Shown: positions 17,258-26,900 of the stretch, piece after piece
Position numbering within the stretch: the stretch's first letter is position 1
Layout of the letters: every line of letters starts with the position of its first letter
Assembly: GCA_031082125.1 (NCBI GenBank)
Contig: JAVHLM010000030.1
Span: 1-64,000, forward strand
Source: Candidatus Eremiobacterota bacterium
GTDB taxonomy: Bacteria > Vulcanimicrobiota > CADAWZ01 > Ess09-12
Direction of reading: 5' to 3'
DNA: 64,000 bases
Position numbers and translations under genes: made by a program
The notes under the pieces: generated by a model
The model's database searches: none
Told to the model about the DNA's origin: nothing
What the model saw: only the letters and a program-made list of their open reading frames with translations

Positions 17258-19108
17258 TCAGGCTTTCCTGAATTTCACGGTGAACCTTGTTCTCTCGCCG
17301 CCCTCGCAGGTGGCTTCGCCGCCAAGCTGCATGGCCAGCGTGGACACCAGGTCAAGGCCCAGGCCTGGAGCATGGCTCAAATCGAAGGCCCCGGGGAGGC
17401 CCCCGCCGTCATCGGCCACTTCCAGCAGGATGAAGCCGTCATTCTCTTTGAGGCTCACGCTTACCGTTCCGCCCCGCTCCCCCGCGATCCCGTGCCTGAG
17501 GGCGTTAGTGACGAGCTCGTTGACGATGAGGCCGAGGCACGACGCATCTTTCCCGTCAAACTTCATCTCTTCAAGCGAGAGGGCGAGCTTCACAGAGCCT
17601 TTTCCGCCGGAACCGGACTTTACAAGCGACCGGGCAATCTGCTCGAGGTAGCAGTCGAGACGTATTTCCGCGCTATAGCCATCGGCATAGAGCATGCAGT
17701 AAAGGTCCGAAAAGGTGGACATGCGGTTAAGGATACTCTTCAGCGCGCTCCTGGCGGCGGGATCTTTTTCCTGATTCATTTCCAGGTTCACCAGCGAGGT
17801 GAGCATGATGAGGGTGTTCTTTGCGCGGTGCTGAAGCTCGCGAAGCAGCACGCTTTTCTCCTCCAGAGCCCTGCGCAGCTCCTTTTCGGCCCGTTTCTTG
17901 TCGGTGATGTCACGGACGACCGACACGGCGCCAATTATTTTCCCGGCGTCATCTCTGACAGGGGAGGAGCTTACCTGGCGGTGCCGCAGCTCGCCGCTTG
18001 CAGGACTCCGGATAATCTCCTCCAGGTTCCTGATGGATTCTCCTGCAAGAGCGAGAAGGGGCGGTGCCTCCTCGACGGGGCGGGGAGAGCCGTCGGGGCG
18101 GAAGACTTCCAGCGAGCCGGCAAGCTCCCTCACATCGATTTCCTTCCCGGGGGAAAGCTTGAACTCCTCGAGGGCACTCGGGTTGGCGAGGGTAAATTTC
18201 TGCCTTGTGTCGTTGAACCAGACTTCGTCATTGATGCTGTTGAGGAGCGATGAGAGCTTTTCCTTTTCCCCCTTGACAGTAGAAAGCAGCATCAGAGCTT
18301 CTTCCTCTGCCTGCCTGCGCCCCGTGATGTCCAGAATTATCCCGTCTATATAGCGCGGTTTCCCCTCATCATCATAGAGTGGCTGCCCCCTCTCAAGGCA
18401 GCAGTGAACCGATCCATCCCTGGCTTTGAGCCGGTACTCCACCTCGAAGGGTTCTCTGTTCCTGAGGGCTTTCTTTACTGTGCCGATTATATATTCCCTG
18501 TCATCGAGAATAAGAGGGTCTATCGAGCACACTTCGCCATGGGTGAGCTCCTCCAGCGCATACCCGGTTATCCGCATGATCTCCTCGTTGAAGAACTCCA
18601 TCCTCCCTTGCTCATTGAGATGGACCCTGTATACTGCGGCGGGAACATTATGGGTGAGCGTGCGGAACGACTGCTCGCTCTTGCTCAAAGCCTCTTCATA
18701 ATGTTTCTGCTCCGTGATATCCCCTATGAAGCCCTCAAGGTATTCCGGTGCGCCTCTCTCATCTCTCGCCAGCCGGACTTTCAGAGCGCCGTTAAAAGTG
18801 CTGCCGTCTTTCCGCCGGTAGAGGACTTCGGCGTGAAGGGGCTCCCTGCCGCCGCGGAGCTCCTTCACCAGCTCCTCGCGCCGTGCGGGATCGGCAAAAA
18901 ACTGGCAGCCCTTCCCTGCCGCTTCCATGGCATGGGCAGGGCTCTCATAGCCGAACATGCGGGCAAACTCGGCGTTGATGTCCAGTATCGTGCCGTCGAT
19001 TCGTGCGAGGAAAATAGCGATGGTGGCGTTTTCAAAGAGGCTGCGGTACCGGTCCTCGCTCTCCCGGAGCGCCTCCCCGGCCTGGGGCTCCAGGTCTTTT
19101 GACTTCAT
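17258..19108 (-). CDS. Multi-PAS sensor histidine kinase (HisKA_2 family)
   Basis: 616 residues without membrane segments. Three PAS domains lie at about 20-135, 145-270 and 290-405; the first two end in GFIGDITEQK and GIILDITGRRQAEEE, the third in VVRDITDKKRAE. The phosphoacceptor helix contains LRELQHRAKNTLIMLTSLVN with His in QHR. The HATPase part has LIVNELVTNALRHG and DDGGGLP and ends with GLGLDLV. It is a soluble sensor, possibly of redox or small ligands; no heme or flavin residues can be assigned by eye. No response regulator is adjacent. Confidence 0.87.
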   Translation of the reverse strand: MKSKDLEPQAGEALRESEDRYRSLFENATIAIFLARIDGTILDINAEFARMFGYESPAHAMEAAGKGCQFFADPARREELVKELRGGREPLHAEVLYRRKDGSTFNGALKVRLARDERGAPEYLEGFIGDITEQKHYEEALSKSEQSFRTLTHNVPAAVYRVHLNEQGRMEFFNEEIMRITGYALEELTHGEVCSIDPLILDDREYIIGTVKKALRNREPFEVEYRLKARDGSVHCCLERGQPLYDDEGKPRYIDGIILDITGRRQAEEEALMLLSTVKGEKEKLSSLLNSINDEVWFNDTRQKFTLANPSALEEFKLSPGKEIDVRELAGSLEVFRPDGSPRPVEEAPPLLALAGESIRNLEEIIRSPASGELRHRQVSSSPVRDDAGKIIGAVSVVRDITDKKRAEKELRRALEEKSVLLRELQHRAKNTLIMLTSLVNLEMNQEKDPAARSALKSILNRMSTFSDLYCMLYADGYSAEIRLDCYLEQIARSLVKSGSGGKGSVKLALSLEEMKFDGKDASCLGLIVNELVTNALRHGIAGERGGTVSVSLKENDGFILLEVADDGGGLPGAFDLSHAPGLGLDLVSTLAMQLGGEATCEGGERTRFTVKFRKA

Positions 19109-19525
19109 ACCCTGGCTCCTTTAAGGCGGTTCTTTATACCGTCATGTATTCTCGCGGGCAGCCCTTCCCTGCCTGACTCAGTTGAAATCCGGTTCGAAGA
19201 TGAATGCTGCGATGAAGGGAAGAAAGGGGGAGAGCTGCGCCATGATTATGCCCTGGTGAAGATTACTTATTCTTCCGCCTCTCCGAATCCTTCTCAAAAT
19301 CAGGAAGAATTGCCCGTCTTTCTCTTAAATCAAGTGCCGCAAGCCCTCCGACAGAAGCGAAAAGCAGAGTGCTCCATAAGAAGCGATGCGACAAATGGTA
19401 ACATTTGTTAAGTAAATATACAATCTGATACAATTTGTTACAGAAAAACGGCTTTACTATGGGAATTTGGGGGGGATAATAGAGACAAGGAAAGTTTAAG
19501 GCGAAAAACGGAAAGGGGATTCACA
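19109..19525. other. 417-base intergenic region with AT-rich operator-like repeats
   Basis: A minus-strand frame near 19266-19380 reads LWSTLLFASVGGLAALDL and ends at a TAA but has no start or ribosome site, so it is probably a remnant. The AT-rich stretch 19385-19445 holds a palindrome and phased direct repeats, described separately. GGATAAT near 19475 may be the -10 of the EF-hand gene. No complete gene is seen. Confidence 0.5.
19391..19440. promoter_or_regulatory. Candidate operator: palindrome plus 30-bp-spaced direct repeats
   Basis: ACAAATG-GTAA-CATTTGT (19391-19408) is a perfect 7-bp inverted repeat. ACATTTGTTA (19401-19410) recurs as ACAATTTGTTA (19430-19440), about three helical turns apart. 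This AT-rich block stands out from its GC-rich surroundings and lies 85-135 nt upstream of the EF-hand gene. Confidence 0.4.
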
Positions 19526-20090
19526 ATGGATCAGATATCAGGACTGAGCGGAATGAGCAATTTTTACTCGCAGATGAGCGCCCTGAGCCCGCAGAGCATG
19601 TACGGCGGCATGAGCGGCATGAGCGGCATGGACATGAGCGGATTAAGCGGTATGAGCGGTATGAGCGGTATGAGCGGCATGAGCGGCATGGGCATGACGG
19701 GCCAGATGGACCCCCAGCAAATGATGCAGATGCAGATGATGATGCAGATGATGATGCAGATGCTGCAGCAGATGACGCAGCAGGGCCAGGGCGCCCTGCA
19801 GGGCCCCCCCGCCTCCTCCGAACTTCAACCAGGCCGACGCCGATGGCGACGGCAACATGACCAAGGAAGAGCTCGCTCAGGACATGAAAAACCATGGAAT
19901 GAACGATGAGAGCAAGGTCGATGAGGTCTATGCCAAAATGGACGCTGATGGAAGCGGATCGGTGAGCGAGAGCGAATTCAGGCAGGGCGCTCCTCCCCCT
20001 CCTCACGGCGGCCAGCAGGGTCAGCAGTGCCAGCAGTGCGGGGCGATGAACGGCATGCAGAATTGCTTCCAGCAGTCCTTCGGGTTCTAG
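19526..20090 (+). CDS. Met-rich EF-hand protein, frameshifted at a C7 tract
   Basis: The gene starts after GAAAGGGG, 8 nt upstream of the ATG. The first frame encodes a Met/Gly/Ser repeat region (multiple GMSGMSG units, then MQMQMMMQMMMQM) and Gln-rich sequence. At the seven-C run 19804-19810 the first frame goes off into an Arg-rich tail ending at 19909. In the +1 frame the protein continues with a proline run and NFNQADADGDGNMTKEEL, a canonical EF-hand, then a second EF-hand KMDADGSGSVSESEF, a Gln-rich tail with CQQC, and a stop at 20090. Removing one C restores a single protein of about 187 residues. It could be a sequencing error, phase variation at the homopolymer, or a real disruption. 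Confidence 0.75.
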
Positions 20091-20145
20091 CTCCTGGAGC
20101 ATGAGCAGTCAGCAGAAACAAGAGTGAGATGAGATTCGATATATG

Positions 20146-20196
20146 AAGGAGGTTTAAGGTTTCCCCCGGCCAGGTGGCGGGGGAAACCGCTATTTT
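20146..20196 (+). promoter_or_regulatory. Perfect Shine-Dalgarno separated from its start codon by an 11-bp hairpin
   Basis: AAGGAGGT lies at 20146-20153. GGTTTCCCCCG (20158-20168) pairs perfectly with CGGGGGAAACC (20178-20188) around a 9-nt loop. Eight more bases reach the ATG at 20197. If the hairpin is looped out, the SD-to-ATG distance becomes about 12 nt. The hairpin could instead be a terminator for the EF-hand gene, followed only by the weak TATTTTA. Confidence 0.5.
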
Positions 20197-21282
20197 ATGA
20201 GTGACAGAACAGGTGATGAAGCGGTAAATCCATTGATAGAAAGCCTCAAAGGGGCATGGTTCGGCGCCACGGGTCCGGGAGACGAAGCCTCTGAAGGCCT
20301 CCCCCTTTCCAGGTCGCCTTATCTTAACGATTTCATCAGGACCTGGAGGAACATGGCCGACGGGAAGGCAACCAGGGAGGAGCTCCGCTCCCAGGCAGGG
20401 GAGCTGTCTTCACGGCTTCGCGGTGCAGAAAAGCAGTTCAAGGCTCTCTATGCCCCTGTGGAAGATGCTCCGCAGATGAAGGAGGTTGCCGGGAAAGCAC
20501 AAAAAGCTTTTAAAGGCTATGAAGAGGCCCTTACTCTGATTGAAAAATATCTTCAGGGCGCCGATGAGACTGTTCTGGCGCAGGGTATCGATAGTGCGAG
20601 AGAATCGGTTGAAAGGCTCTTCGAGGTATATGAGGAATTCGGTGTCCTTGCCAGGGCGCTCTCCGTGAAAACCTGCCCGAAGTGCGGCCGGGAGAATCCC
20701 GCCGAGGCCAGATCCTGCGTCAGCTGCAAGAGCATATTCCCGGTGCTGGTGCCTTCGGTGAACACTGCAAAAACAGGCGCGGCGACCGATATTCTGACGG
20801 GAAAGTTCTCAATACCCTCCTCTTTTCTGAATATTTATGAGGCTATTGAGGGATTTCAGAAGAACGAGATCTCCGGTGACGAGCTCATCGCGATAATTGA
20901 GGCGCTGAGAGCCGTCTTTCACGAAGCAAGGCCCCAGGTTGAGCATATCCTTACGGTTCAGATGGATGGAATCACCACGCCGTCGCCCTTCAAGGACGAG
21001 GTGCTCGAAGCGGGAAAAACCCTTATAGAGGGACTGGATGAAGCGCTGAGCGGCATGGAAGGGCTGATGGCCTTCGCGGTCTCAAGAGACGCCGGGAAGC
21101 TTGCCTCTGCATGGGAGAAGATGCTGGAGAGCGGCCAGCAGATACTGACCGCCAGGTCCAGGTATGGAGAATTATCGGTTGTTCTCGGTGTTGAAAGAGC
21201 GAATCTCCATAGAAGAGCGGCAGATCCGCAGGGAGAAGCAGGCGGGACCCAGGAGGTCGTGACGATATCAGGAGAAGATTAA
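20197..21282 (+). CDS. Zinc-ribbon protein, uncharacterised
   Basis: 361 residues, soluble. Mostly amphipathic helix (coiled-coil or helical bundle) at about 45-150, then a zinc ribbon CPKCG-x10-CVSC with Cys160, 163, 174 and 177, then a second helical region to the end. No signal peptide. It resembles cytoplasmic helical scaffold proteins with an embedded zinc ribbon, but I cannot name the family. It lies downstream of the EF-hand gene, with a hairpin between SD and ATG. Confidence 0.7.
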   Translation: MSDRTGDEAVNPLIESLKGAWFGATGPGDEASEGLPLSRSPYLNDFIRTWRNMADGKATREELRSQAGELSSRLRGAEKQFKALYAPVEDAPQMKEVAGKAQKAFKGYEEALTLIEKYLQGADETVLAQGIDSARESVERLFEVYEEFGVLARALSVKTCPKCGRENPAEARSCVSCKSIFPVLVPSVNTAKTGAATDILTGKFSIPSSFLNIYEAIEGFQKNEISGDELIAIIEALRAVFHEARPQVEHILTVQMDGITTPSPFKDEVLEAGKTLIEGLDEALSGMEGLMAFAVSRDAGKLASAWEKMLESGQQILTARSRYGELSVVLGVERANLHRRAADPQGEAGGTQEVVTISGED

Positions 21283-21300
21283 TGGGGACAGGCAGTGCTG
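21279..21300 (+). repeat. Dispersed ATGGGGACAG element (partial copy)
   Basis: TAATGGGGACAGGCAG overlaps the stop codon of the zinc-ribbon gene. It matches only the first half of the copy at 17172. Confidence 0.25.
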
Positions 21301-21419
21301 GGATGTCCTGGCCCGTCTCTTGACCAGACAATACCGATCACAGGAAACAAATCCTGCCGTCAGAGCAGTTTCCAGGTCAGGGTAGCTTCACGGCACGGCC
21401 GATTACGGTGTGTATCACC

Positions 21420-22334
21420 TTATTTTTCCGTGAGCCTGAGAAACCAGCCGATCCCCTCGTCATGGATTTTGGTGCTGGTGCGGTAGCCCATGTGACCGCC
21501 TTCAGGATCTCTCATCCACTCCACCACGCGGGCCCCTGCGCGGGGGAGAACCTTGCAGGCATGGGCCATCTGCCCGCTCATCGCCGCTCCCCACTCCTCG
21601 TCCCTGTCGCCGCTGTAAAGGAAGAAAGGGCAGCCGTGGTAGCTGTCAGGGGGGAGCTCGCCCCTGTTGAGGCGTGAAAAGAATGAATCGACATCGCGGC
21701 TGCTCCGGGGTGTCACGACGGCATCGGCGGGAACTCCGCCGGAATGGCAGATGACGAGCCTGAAATGGCGGTTCTCCTGAGCATCGCGCCAGGCCACCTC
21801 GTAGCTCACCGCCCCGCCGCGGCTGAACCCGCAGAGGGCCGCCCTGTCAGGGTTCGCGCCGTGCTTGCTCGCTGCATGGTGGAGAGCCCGGTGGATAAGG
21901 CCATAGACTGAAGAGGCATCGAGATAGCGCCCTGAGCGGGGATCGAGCCAGTTGAGCGAGATGAGCATATACCCATGAGAGCGGGCTGAGGAGAGCTCGT
22001 CCTTGATTTCCTCGTAGGCCGTCCCCCCTGTTCCATGAAGAAGTACCATGACGCGGCCTGATTTAAATGGGCGGGGGGTCCAGAAAGCCGCGAAGCTGCC
22101 TTTGTCGGGAAAGTCAACGATCCTTACGCCTGCCCGGGAGCATAGCCCGTAGCTCCGTGATTTTTTCCAGCACCCGAGTGAGTCTCGGTCGGCCTCGGTC
22201 AATTCCCCGCCAGCGATGGCTTCGCCAGTGGGATGGGCCTCCATGGCGGGCAAGGCGCCAAGGACCAGGAACAGCCCTGCCCACAGGGCGATGAGCAATA
22301 CCGCTGAGACAGCCCGCTCCCCGCGAGAAAACAC
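21420..22334 (-). CDS. Exported alpha/beta hydrolase
   Basis: 304 residues from the GTG at 22334, chosen because GGAGGGGAG lies 6 nt upstream; a longer TTG start at 22373 has no site. An N-terminal hydrophobic segment (AVSAVLLIALWAGLFLVLGA) acts as signal or anchor. The hydrolase domain shows the oxyanion motif VLLHGTGG, nucleophile elbow CGFSRGG (Ser), an acidic residue in YSGDRDEEW and the catalytic His in GGHMGY. It is an esterase or lipase-like enzyme; the substrate is unknown. It is followed upstream by the PQQ-propeller gene on the same strand (50-nt gap), so they could share a transcript. Confidence 0.82.
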   Translation of the reverse strand: MFSRGERAVSAVLLIALWAGLFLVLGALPAMEAHPTGEAIAGGELTEADRDSLGCWKKSRSYGLCSRAGVRIVDFPDKGSFAAFWTPRPFKSGRVMVLLHGTGGTAYEEIKDELSSARSHGYMLISLNWLDPRSGRYLDASSVYGLIHRALHHAASKHGANPDRAALCGFSRGGAVSYEVAWRDAQENRHFRLVICHSGGVPADAVVTPRSSRDVDSFFSRLNRGELPPDSYHGCPFFLYSGDRDEEWGAAMSGQMAHACKVLPRAGARVVEWMRDPEGGHMGYRTSTKIHDEGIGWFLRLTEK

Positions 22335-22383
22335 CTGCCGCTCCCCTCCCCGCCGCTGCAATGAAGGGATCAAATGAGGCTCC

Positions 22384-23751
22384 TTATCCCCTCAATGCGC
22401 CAAGGATATAAAAGGCCTTGCCCTGCGAGTCTTCGCCCCTCACCGGCAGCCTCACTCCCCCGATCATCACAAACCCTTCGCCTTCCTCGATTTTTTGGGC
22501 GGATTCCCCTTCGGGGCCCTGCGTGCCGAGTTCCTCCACAAGCTCCCTCGTGATCGCCACTTTCAAGGCTTTGACCTTGTGGTCATCGACGTAATAAAGG
22601 TAGCCCTCGGGGCTTATCTCGGCCGTCATCCAGTGTTTCTCGCAGGGCTGCGCTCCTTTGAGGTCGCCGTTCTCTCCGTTAAAGACCATGAGCTTTTTCC
22701 CCGCCATGTCATACATGTGAAGGGATCCGTCATCGCCTATGCCCACGGTCTGAAACTGCCGCCCCTGGCCGCGGTGCTCCCACTTTACCGTCCCCTTCTC
22801 GCCGTCGAGGGCTACGATCTTTTCCGGCGTCGTGAGGTAAAGGGTCCCGTCAGGAGCGATTTCAGGGACTCCCCCCATGCTCTCCTCGAGGGGGTGCTTC
22901 CAGAGGGGCTTTCCCGTGGCGCCGTCGAGGGCATGGAGCTTTTCATCCTTCCCTTTGAAATAGACGATTCCCTGGGGGCCCACGACGGGAGCCAGACTGT
23001 CGGCGACTTTTTCTGTGGGGAATGTCCAGCGGCTGTTTCCTGTCTTTGGATCAAGCGACACTATCCTGTCGCTCAGGCTTACCACCAGGGAGCTCTCATC
23101 GCCGCTCACGATCATCCTGCTCATGAGGTGTGAGGGGAAGGCCCTCTCCCACTGCATCTGGCCTGTCGAGGAATCAAGACGCCGCACTATTTTTTTCATA
23201 TCGCTGCCCTGGCTTGCAAGGTGAGCTACAAGGAGGGCGCTGTCCTTTTTCAAGGCGATGTTGTCCAGGTGATCGTGGGCGCGGTCGCCCATTTTCTCCG
23301 AGGCCTTCCATTTTTCTTTCCCTGTGGCGCCGTCAACGGCAACAAGGAAGCCGTCCTTGACCTCGTCGAGGTACACTGTGCCGTCGGGGCCTACAGAAGG
23401 CCCGCTCATTCCCCCGCGCTCCTTGACAAGCTCCCACTCTTTTGTGCCGGTCTTCCCGTCCAGGGAGTAAACTTTTCCCTGGTCCTGGCAGATGACTTTT
23501 CCAAGAGGGGTAAGAGTCGTGCGGAGGATGCATGCCGATTCCGCGCTGAAAGACCAGGCTTCAGAGATGAAATCCTTCGCGAGGATATCGCTGGCTTTTT
23601 TAAGGACCTTGCCCATCCCGGGCGCCTGCGGCGGCTCCGATTTCTGAAAGGTCTCACGGGCGGCGTCCTGAGCCTTCTCCTGAAGCGGACCGAATGGGCC
23701 CGGCGGCTGACTGAGGGGTGCAGGGGGGGGCTTGATATTACTTATCTCCAT
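22384..23751 (-). CDS. PQQ-like beta-propeller repeat protein
   Basis: 455 residues. AAAGGAG lies 9 nt before the ATG. A Pro-rich, probably disordered N-terminus (about 1-45) lacks a signal peptide. Residues about 65-400 contain tandem blades with DGTVYL and LDGATGKPLWKH-type repeats, typical of the PQQ-dehydrogenase-like (BamB-like) propeller fold. No cofactor residues can be assigned, so a binding or scaffold role is more likely than catalysis. The C-terminus has EEGEGFVMIGGVRL, also found in the paralogue at 30063. Confidence 0.82.
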   Translation of the reverse strand: MEISNIKPPPAPLSQPPGPFGPLQEKAQDAARETFQKSEPPQAPGMGKVLKKASDILAKDFISEAWSFSAESACILRTTLTPLGKVICQDQGKVYSLDGKTGTKEWELVKERGGMSGPSVGPDGTVYLDEVKDGFLVAVDGATGKEKWKASEKMGDRAHDHLDNIALKKDSALLVAHLASQGSDMKKIVRRLDSSTGQMQWERAFPSHLMSRMIVSGDESSLVVSLSDRIVSLDPKTGNSRWTFPTEKVADSLAPVVGPQGIVYFKGKDEKLHALDGATGKPLWKHPLEESMGGVPEIAPDGTLYLTTPEKIVALDGEKGTVKWEHRGQGRQFQTVGIGDDGSLHMYDMAGKKLMVFNGENGDLKGAQPCEKHWMTAEISPEGYLYYVDDHKVKALKVAITRELVEELGTQGPEGESAQKIEEGEGFVMIGGVRLPVRGEDSQGKAFYILGALRG

Positions 23752-23827
23752 GGTGGGCGCTCCTTTTCAATGTCTACCTGCTCCCTCTGCGGGACGAAGC
23801 AGGCGAAGCAGAAATCTCCCGGTAACT

Positions 23828-23836
23828 ATTATAGCA
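23828..23836 (-). promoter_or_regulatory. Extended -10 promoter element (TGCTATAAT)
   Basis: TGC plus TATAAT on the minus strand, preceded by ATA, 77 nt upstream of the PQQ-propeller ATG at 23751. The same nine bases occur at 33291 (plus) and 35919 (minus). Confidence 0.6.
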
Positions 23837-23980
23837 TATCGCTGCCAAAAGAGGTATCATCTTGAGGCGTGTCCGCATCATCGGGCAATGGCGAGGAAAT
23901 TATACCCGCAGCAGTGAAGGATTCGCTCCCCGCTGCGGGGAAAAATGATCCGTGCCTCTCCCATCAACAAGGAGCGTCCG

Positions 23981-26900
23981 ATGAAAAAAATATTCACCTC
24001 CCCAATCCCGCATTTTATAGTAATTCTCCTGGCGCTGCTCCTGCCTCTCTTGCTGACAGGCTGCGGCTCGGGCGGCAGTGATACTTACCTATACTCCGGC
24101 GGAAGCGGGGGAGGCGGAACCGCACCCGCGGCGGTGAAAGGCATAATCCTGAGCCAGAGAGGCATACCTCTCGAAGGTGCGAAGGTCACTGTGGATTCAA
24201 GCCAGAAGGACGTATTCTCAGAAGGCGCCAGGGCTTCCGGGGAAGCATACACCGATTCCGACGGGCTCTTCCAGATCCAGGGCCTCTCGCCGGGAACGTA
24301 CCTCCTCAAGGCCGAAAAGACAGGCTTTGACGATTACTCCAACACGGTGGAGCTCAGCGAAAACGCAGTCACCTTCGAGGACATCACGATGACGGTGAGC
24401 ACTCCCCGGGGAGTCGTCACGGGGCAGGTCACCGATGAGACGTCGGGAAAGCCCCTGGAAAATGTGACAGTCACTGCCGGATCAATTGGCACCAGGACCG
24501 GCACCGAAGGCTATTACCTCATTACAGGCCTTACACCGGGCACCGTGAGCATCACGGCGAGCAAGGCGGGCTATGAGCCTTACACCGGCACCGTCACCGT
24601 GGATCAGGGGAGCGCCGCTCTGAAATCCTTCACCTTGAAGGCCCTTACGACAAGCGGCTCCGTCGCGGGAATGGTGACGGACCAGAATTCCGGAGCGAAG
24701 CTCCAGGGGGCCACGGTCATAATAGGCCAGTCATCGGCTGCTACCGATGTGAAAGGCACATACCTTCTCACCGGCGTCGATGCCGGGCAGCAGACTGTAA
24801 GTTTCACCAGGACAGGCTATAAGCCCGCAAGCGCCACCGTAACAGTCATTGCGGGCAAACTGGCGGTATGCAACGTATCCATGGCGCCTGAAGGTGGCTC
24901 GCCTTCAGGCGCCATCGTGGGCCTGGTCACTGACAAGGATTGGGGGATGGATCTTGAAGACGTGATCATCTCCATCGGCGCCCTCAAAACCTCGACAAAT
25001 GACAGGGGGCTCTACCTTCTCAACGGTGTGCCGCCCGGATCTTATACCCTCACGGCACAGAAGACGGGCTATCAGAACTATTCCGGCACCGTGGAAGTGA
25101 AGGCGGGGGAGGTCACCAGCTTCCCCATCGAGCTGGTCCTCAAGGAGAGGACAGGGTGGGTCTATGGGGATGTCACTGTCAAGGGCACCGGGGAGCCGAT
25201 CCAGGATGCACTGGTTACCATAGGCGACCATAATACGACGACCGATGACTATGGGTTCTATGATCTCACCGGCATCCCCGAGGGTGAGCAGGAAATAATG
25301 GTCATTGCGGCGGGATATGTGAGTTATCAAGGGAAAGTGACTGTCCCTGCAGGTAAGCAGGGTGTCGCCTGCCGCATAGAAATGACTCCGAACCCCAAGA
25401 CCGCAAAGGTATTCGGACGGGTCACCGATTTGAGCACCGGCGAGGTGCTGCCCGATGCGGTGGTCACAATCGGCGCAAAGCAATGTCTGAGCGGCAGTGA
25501 CGGGGAGTATGCAATTGACGGGTTGGATGAGAAGTCCTATGAAATAAGCGCGGTGAAAAACGGCTATGACTACACCCCTGAGACCATCGTGGTGACAGCC
25601 CCGGCAACAGAAAAGAACATAAAGATGACCCCCCGCTCGACGACAGGTGAAGTTGACGGTACAGTCATTGATACCTGGAAGAAAGAAGCCATTCCGGGAG
25701 CCATCGTCATCGCGGGATTCGAGGTGGCCACGACAGACAGAGACGGCCGTTACCGAATAGGAGGCCTCCCTGCAGGCACTGTGAAGATATATGCCATCAA
25801 GCATGCCTACTGGATCTATTCCAGTGAAGTGAAAATTGAGGCAGGCAAGACGACCTCCAGGAATATCGACATGACCCCCCTTACCCTCAAAGGCACTGTC
25901 GCCGGGCAGGTCACTGACAGGAATACCGGCGCCAGGCTGGAGCGGGCCCTTGTGTTTATCGGCTGCACCGATTGCAGGAGCGATGCGGAGGGAAACTACT
26001 CCCTCGACGTGCTGGCCGGGCCACGTCTCATCTTCGCCCTCAAGCATGGCTACGACCCTTACGTCGATCTCGTCTGGGTCACTGCAGCCGATACGCTCAC
26101 CTGTGACATCAGGATGACGCCTTTCTGGGATACCGGCGAGGTGACGGGCGTGGTCACCGACAGCCAGTCCGGCTCGCCCCTGGAAAACGCCAAGGTCGCA
26201 ATCGGCGCCACGAGCGTTCTCACTGACGGGCGCGGTTATTTTGAGCTGGACGGCATAATCGCGGGAACGAGGACCATCATAGCCTCCAAGGCGGGATACG
26301 CCGGTTACACGGGCTCGGTGGCAGTTCAGGGCAGTGCGGCGACCTCCTGCAATTTCTCGATGACGCCTTACCCTTCAGCGGGGAGCGTCTCTGGAACGGT
26401 AACCGACAGTGTCACGCAAAGGCCTGTGGAAGACGCCACAGTTTCCATCGAGGCCACGAAGGCATACACCGACAGCGAGGGGAGGTATAGGCTCGCCGGC
26501 ATCGCCATCGGAAGCAGGACCATCAGAGTTGTCAAAACTGGCTATCAATCATCATCTACCATGGTGACCGTGGTCTCCGGCACGACTACCTGCAATGTGA
26601 CCCTTGCTCCCGAAAGCACGTCAGGCTCCATAGAAGGCACGGTAACTGATGCAGCCACAGGGCAGCCGATAAGGGACGCCGAAGTGAGGGGGGACGATGC
26701 CGCAGCCACCACCAGTGAGAGCGGAAGGTACAGTCTTGCCGGCCTGCCGGCAGGGGAGTGCATGATCACTGTCACCAGGGAGGGATACACGGACGGTGCC
26801 GCAACAGTCACCGTAAGGGCGGGGGAGACGGTCACGAAGGACTTTGCACTCAGCCCATCGCAGGGATCAGGCACCCTCCAGGGCACCGTGACAGATTCAG

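Noticed and set aside
24905-26047. 380-residue minus-strand frame within the 13-repeat lipoprotein gene
   Set aside because: It is shadow coding of repeated GC-rich sequence; the plus strand is supported by lipobox and repeats.
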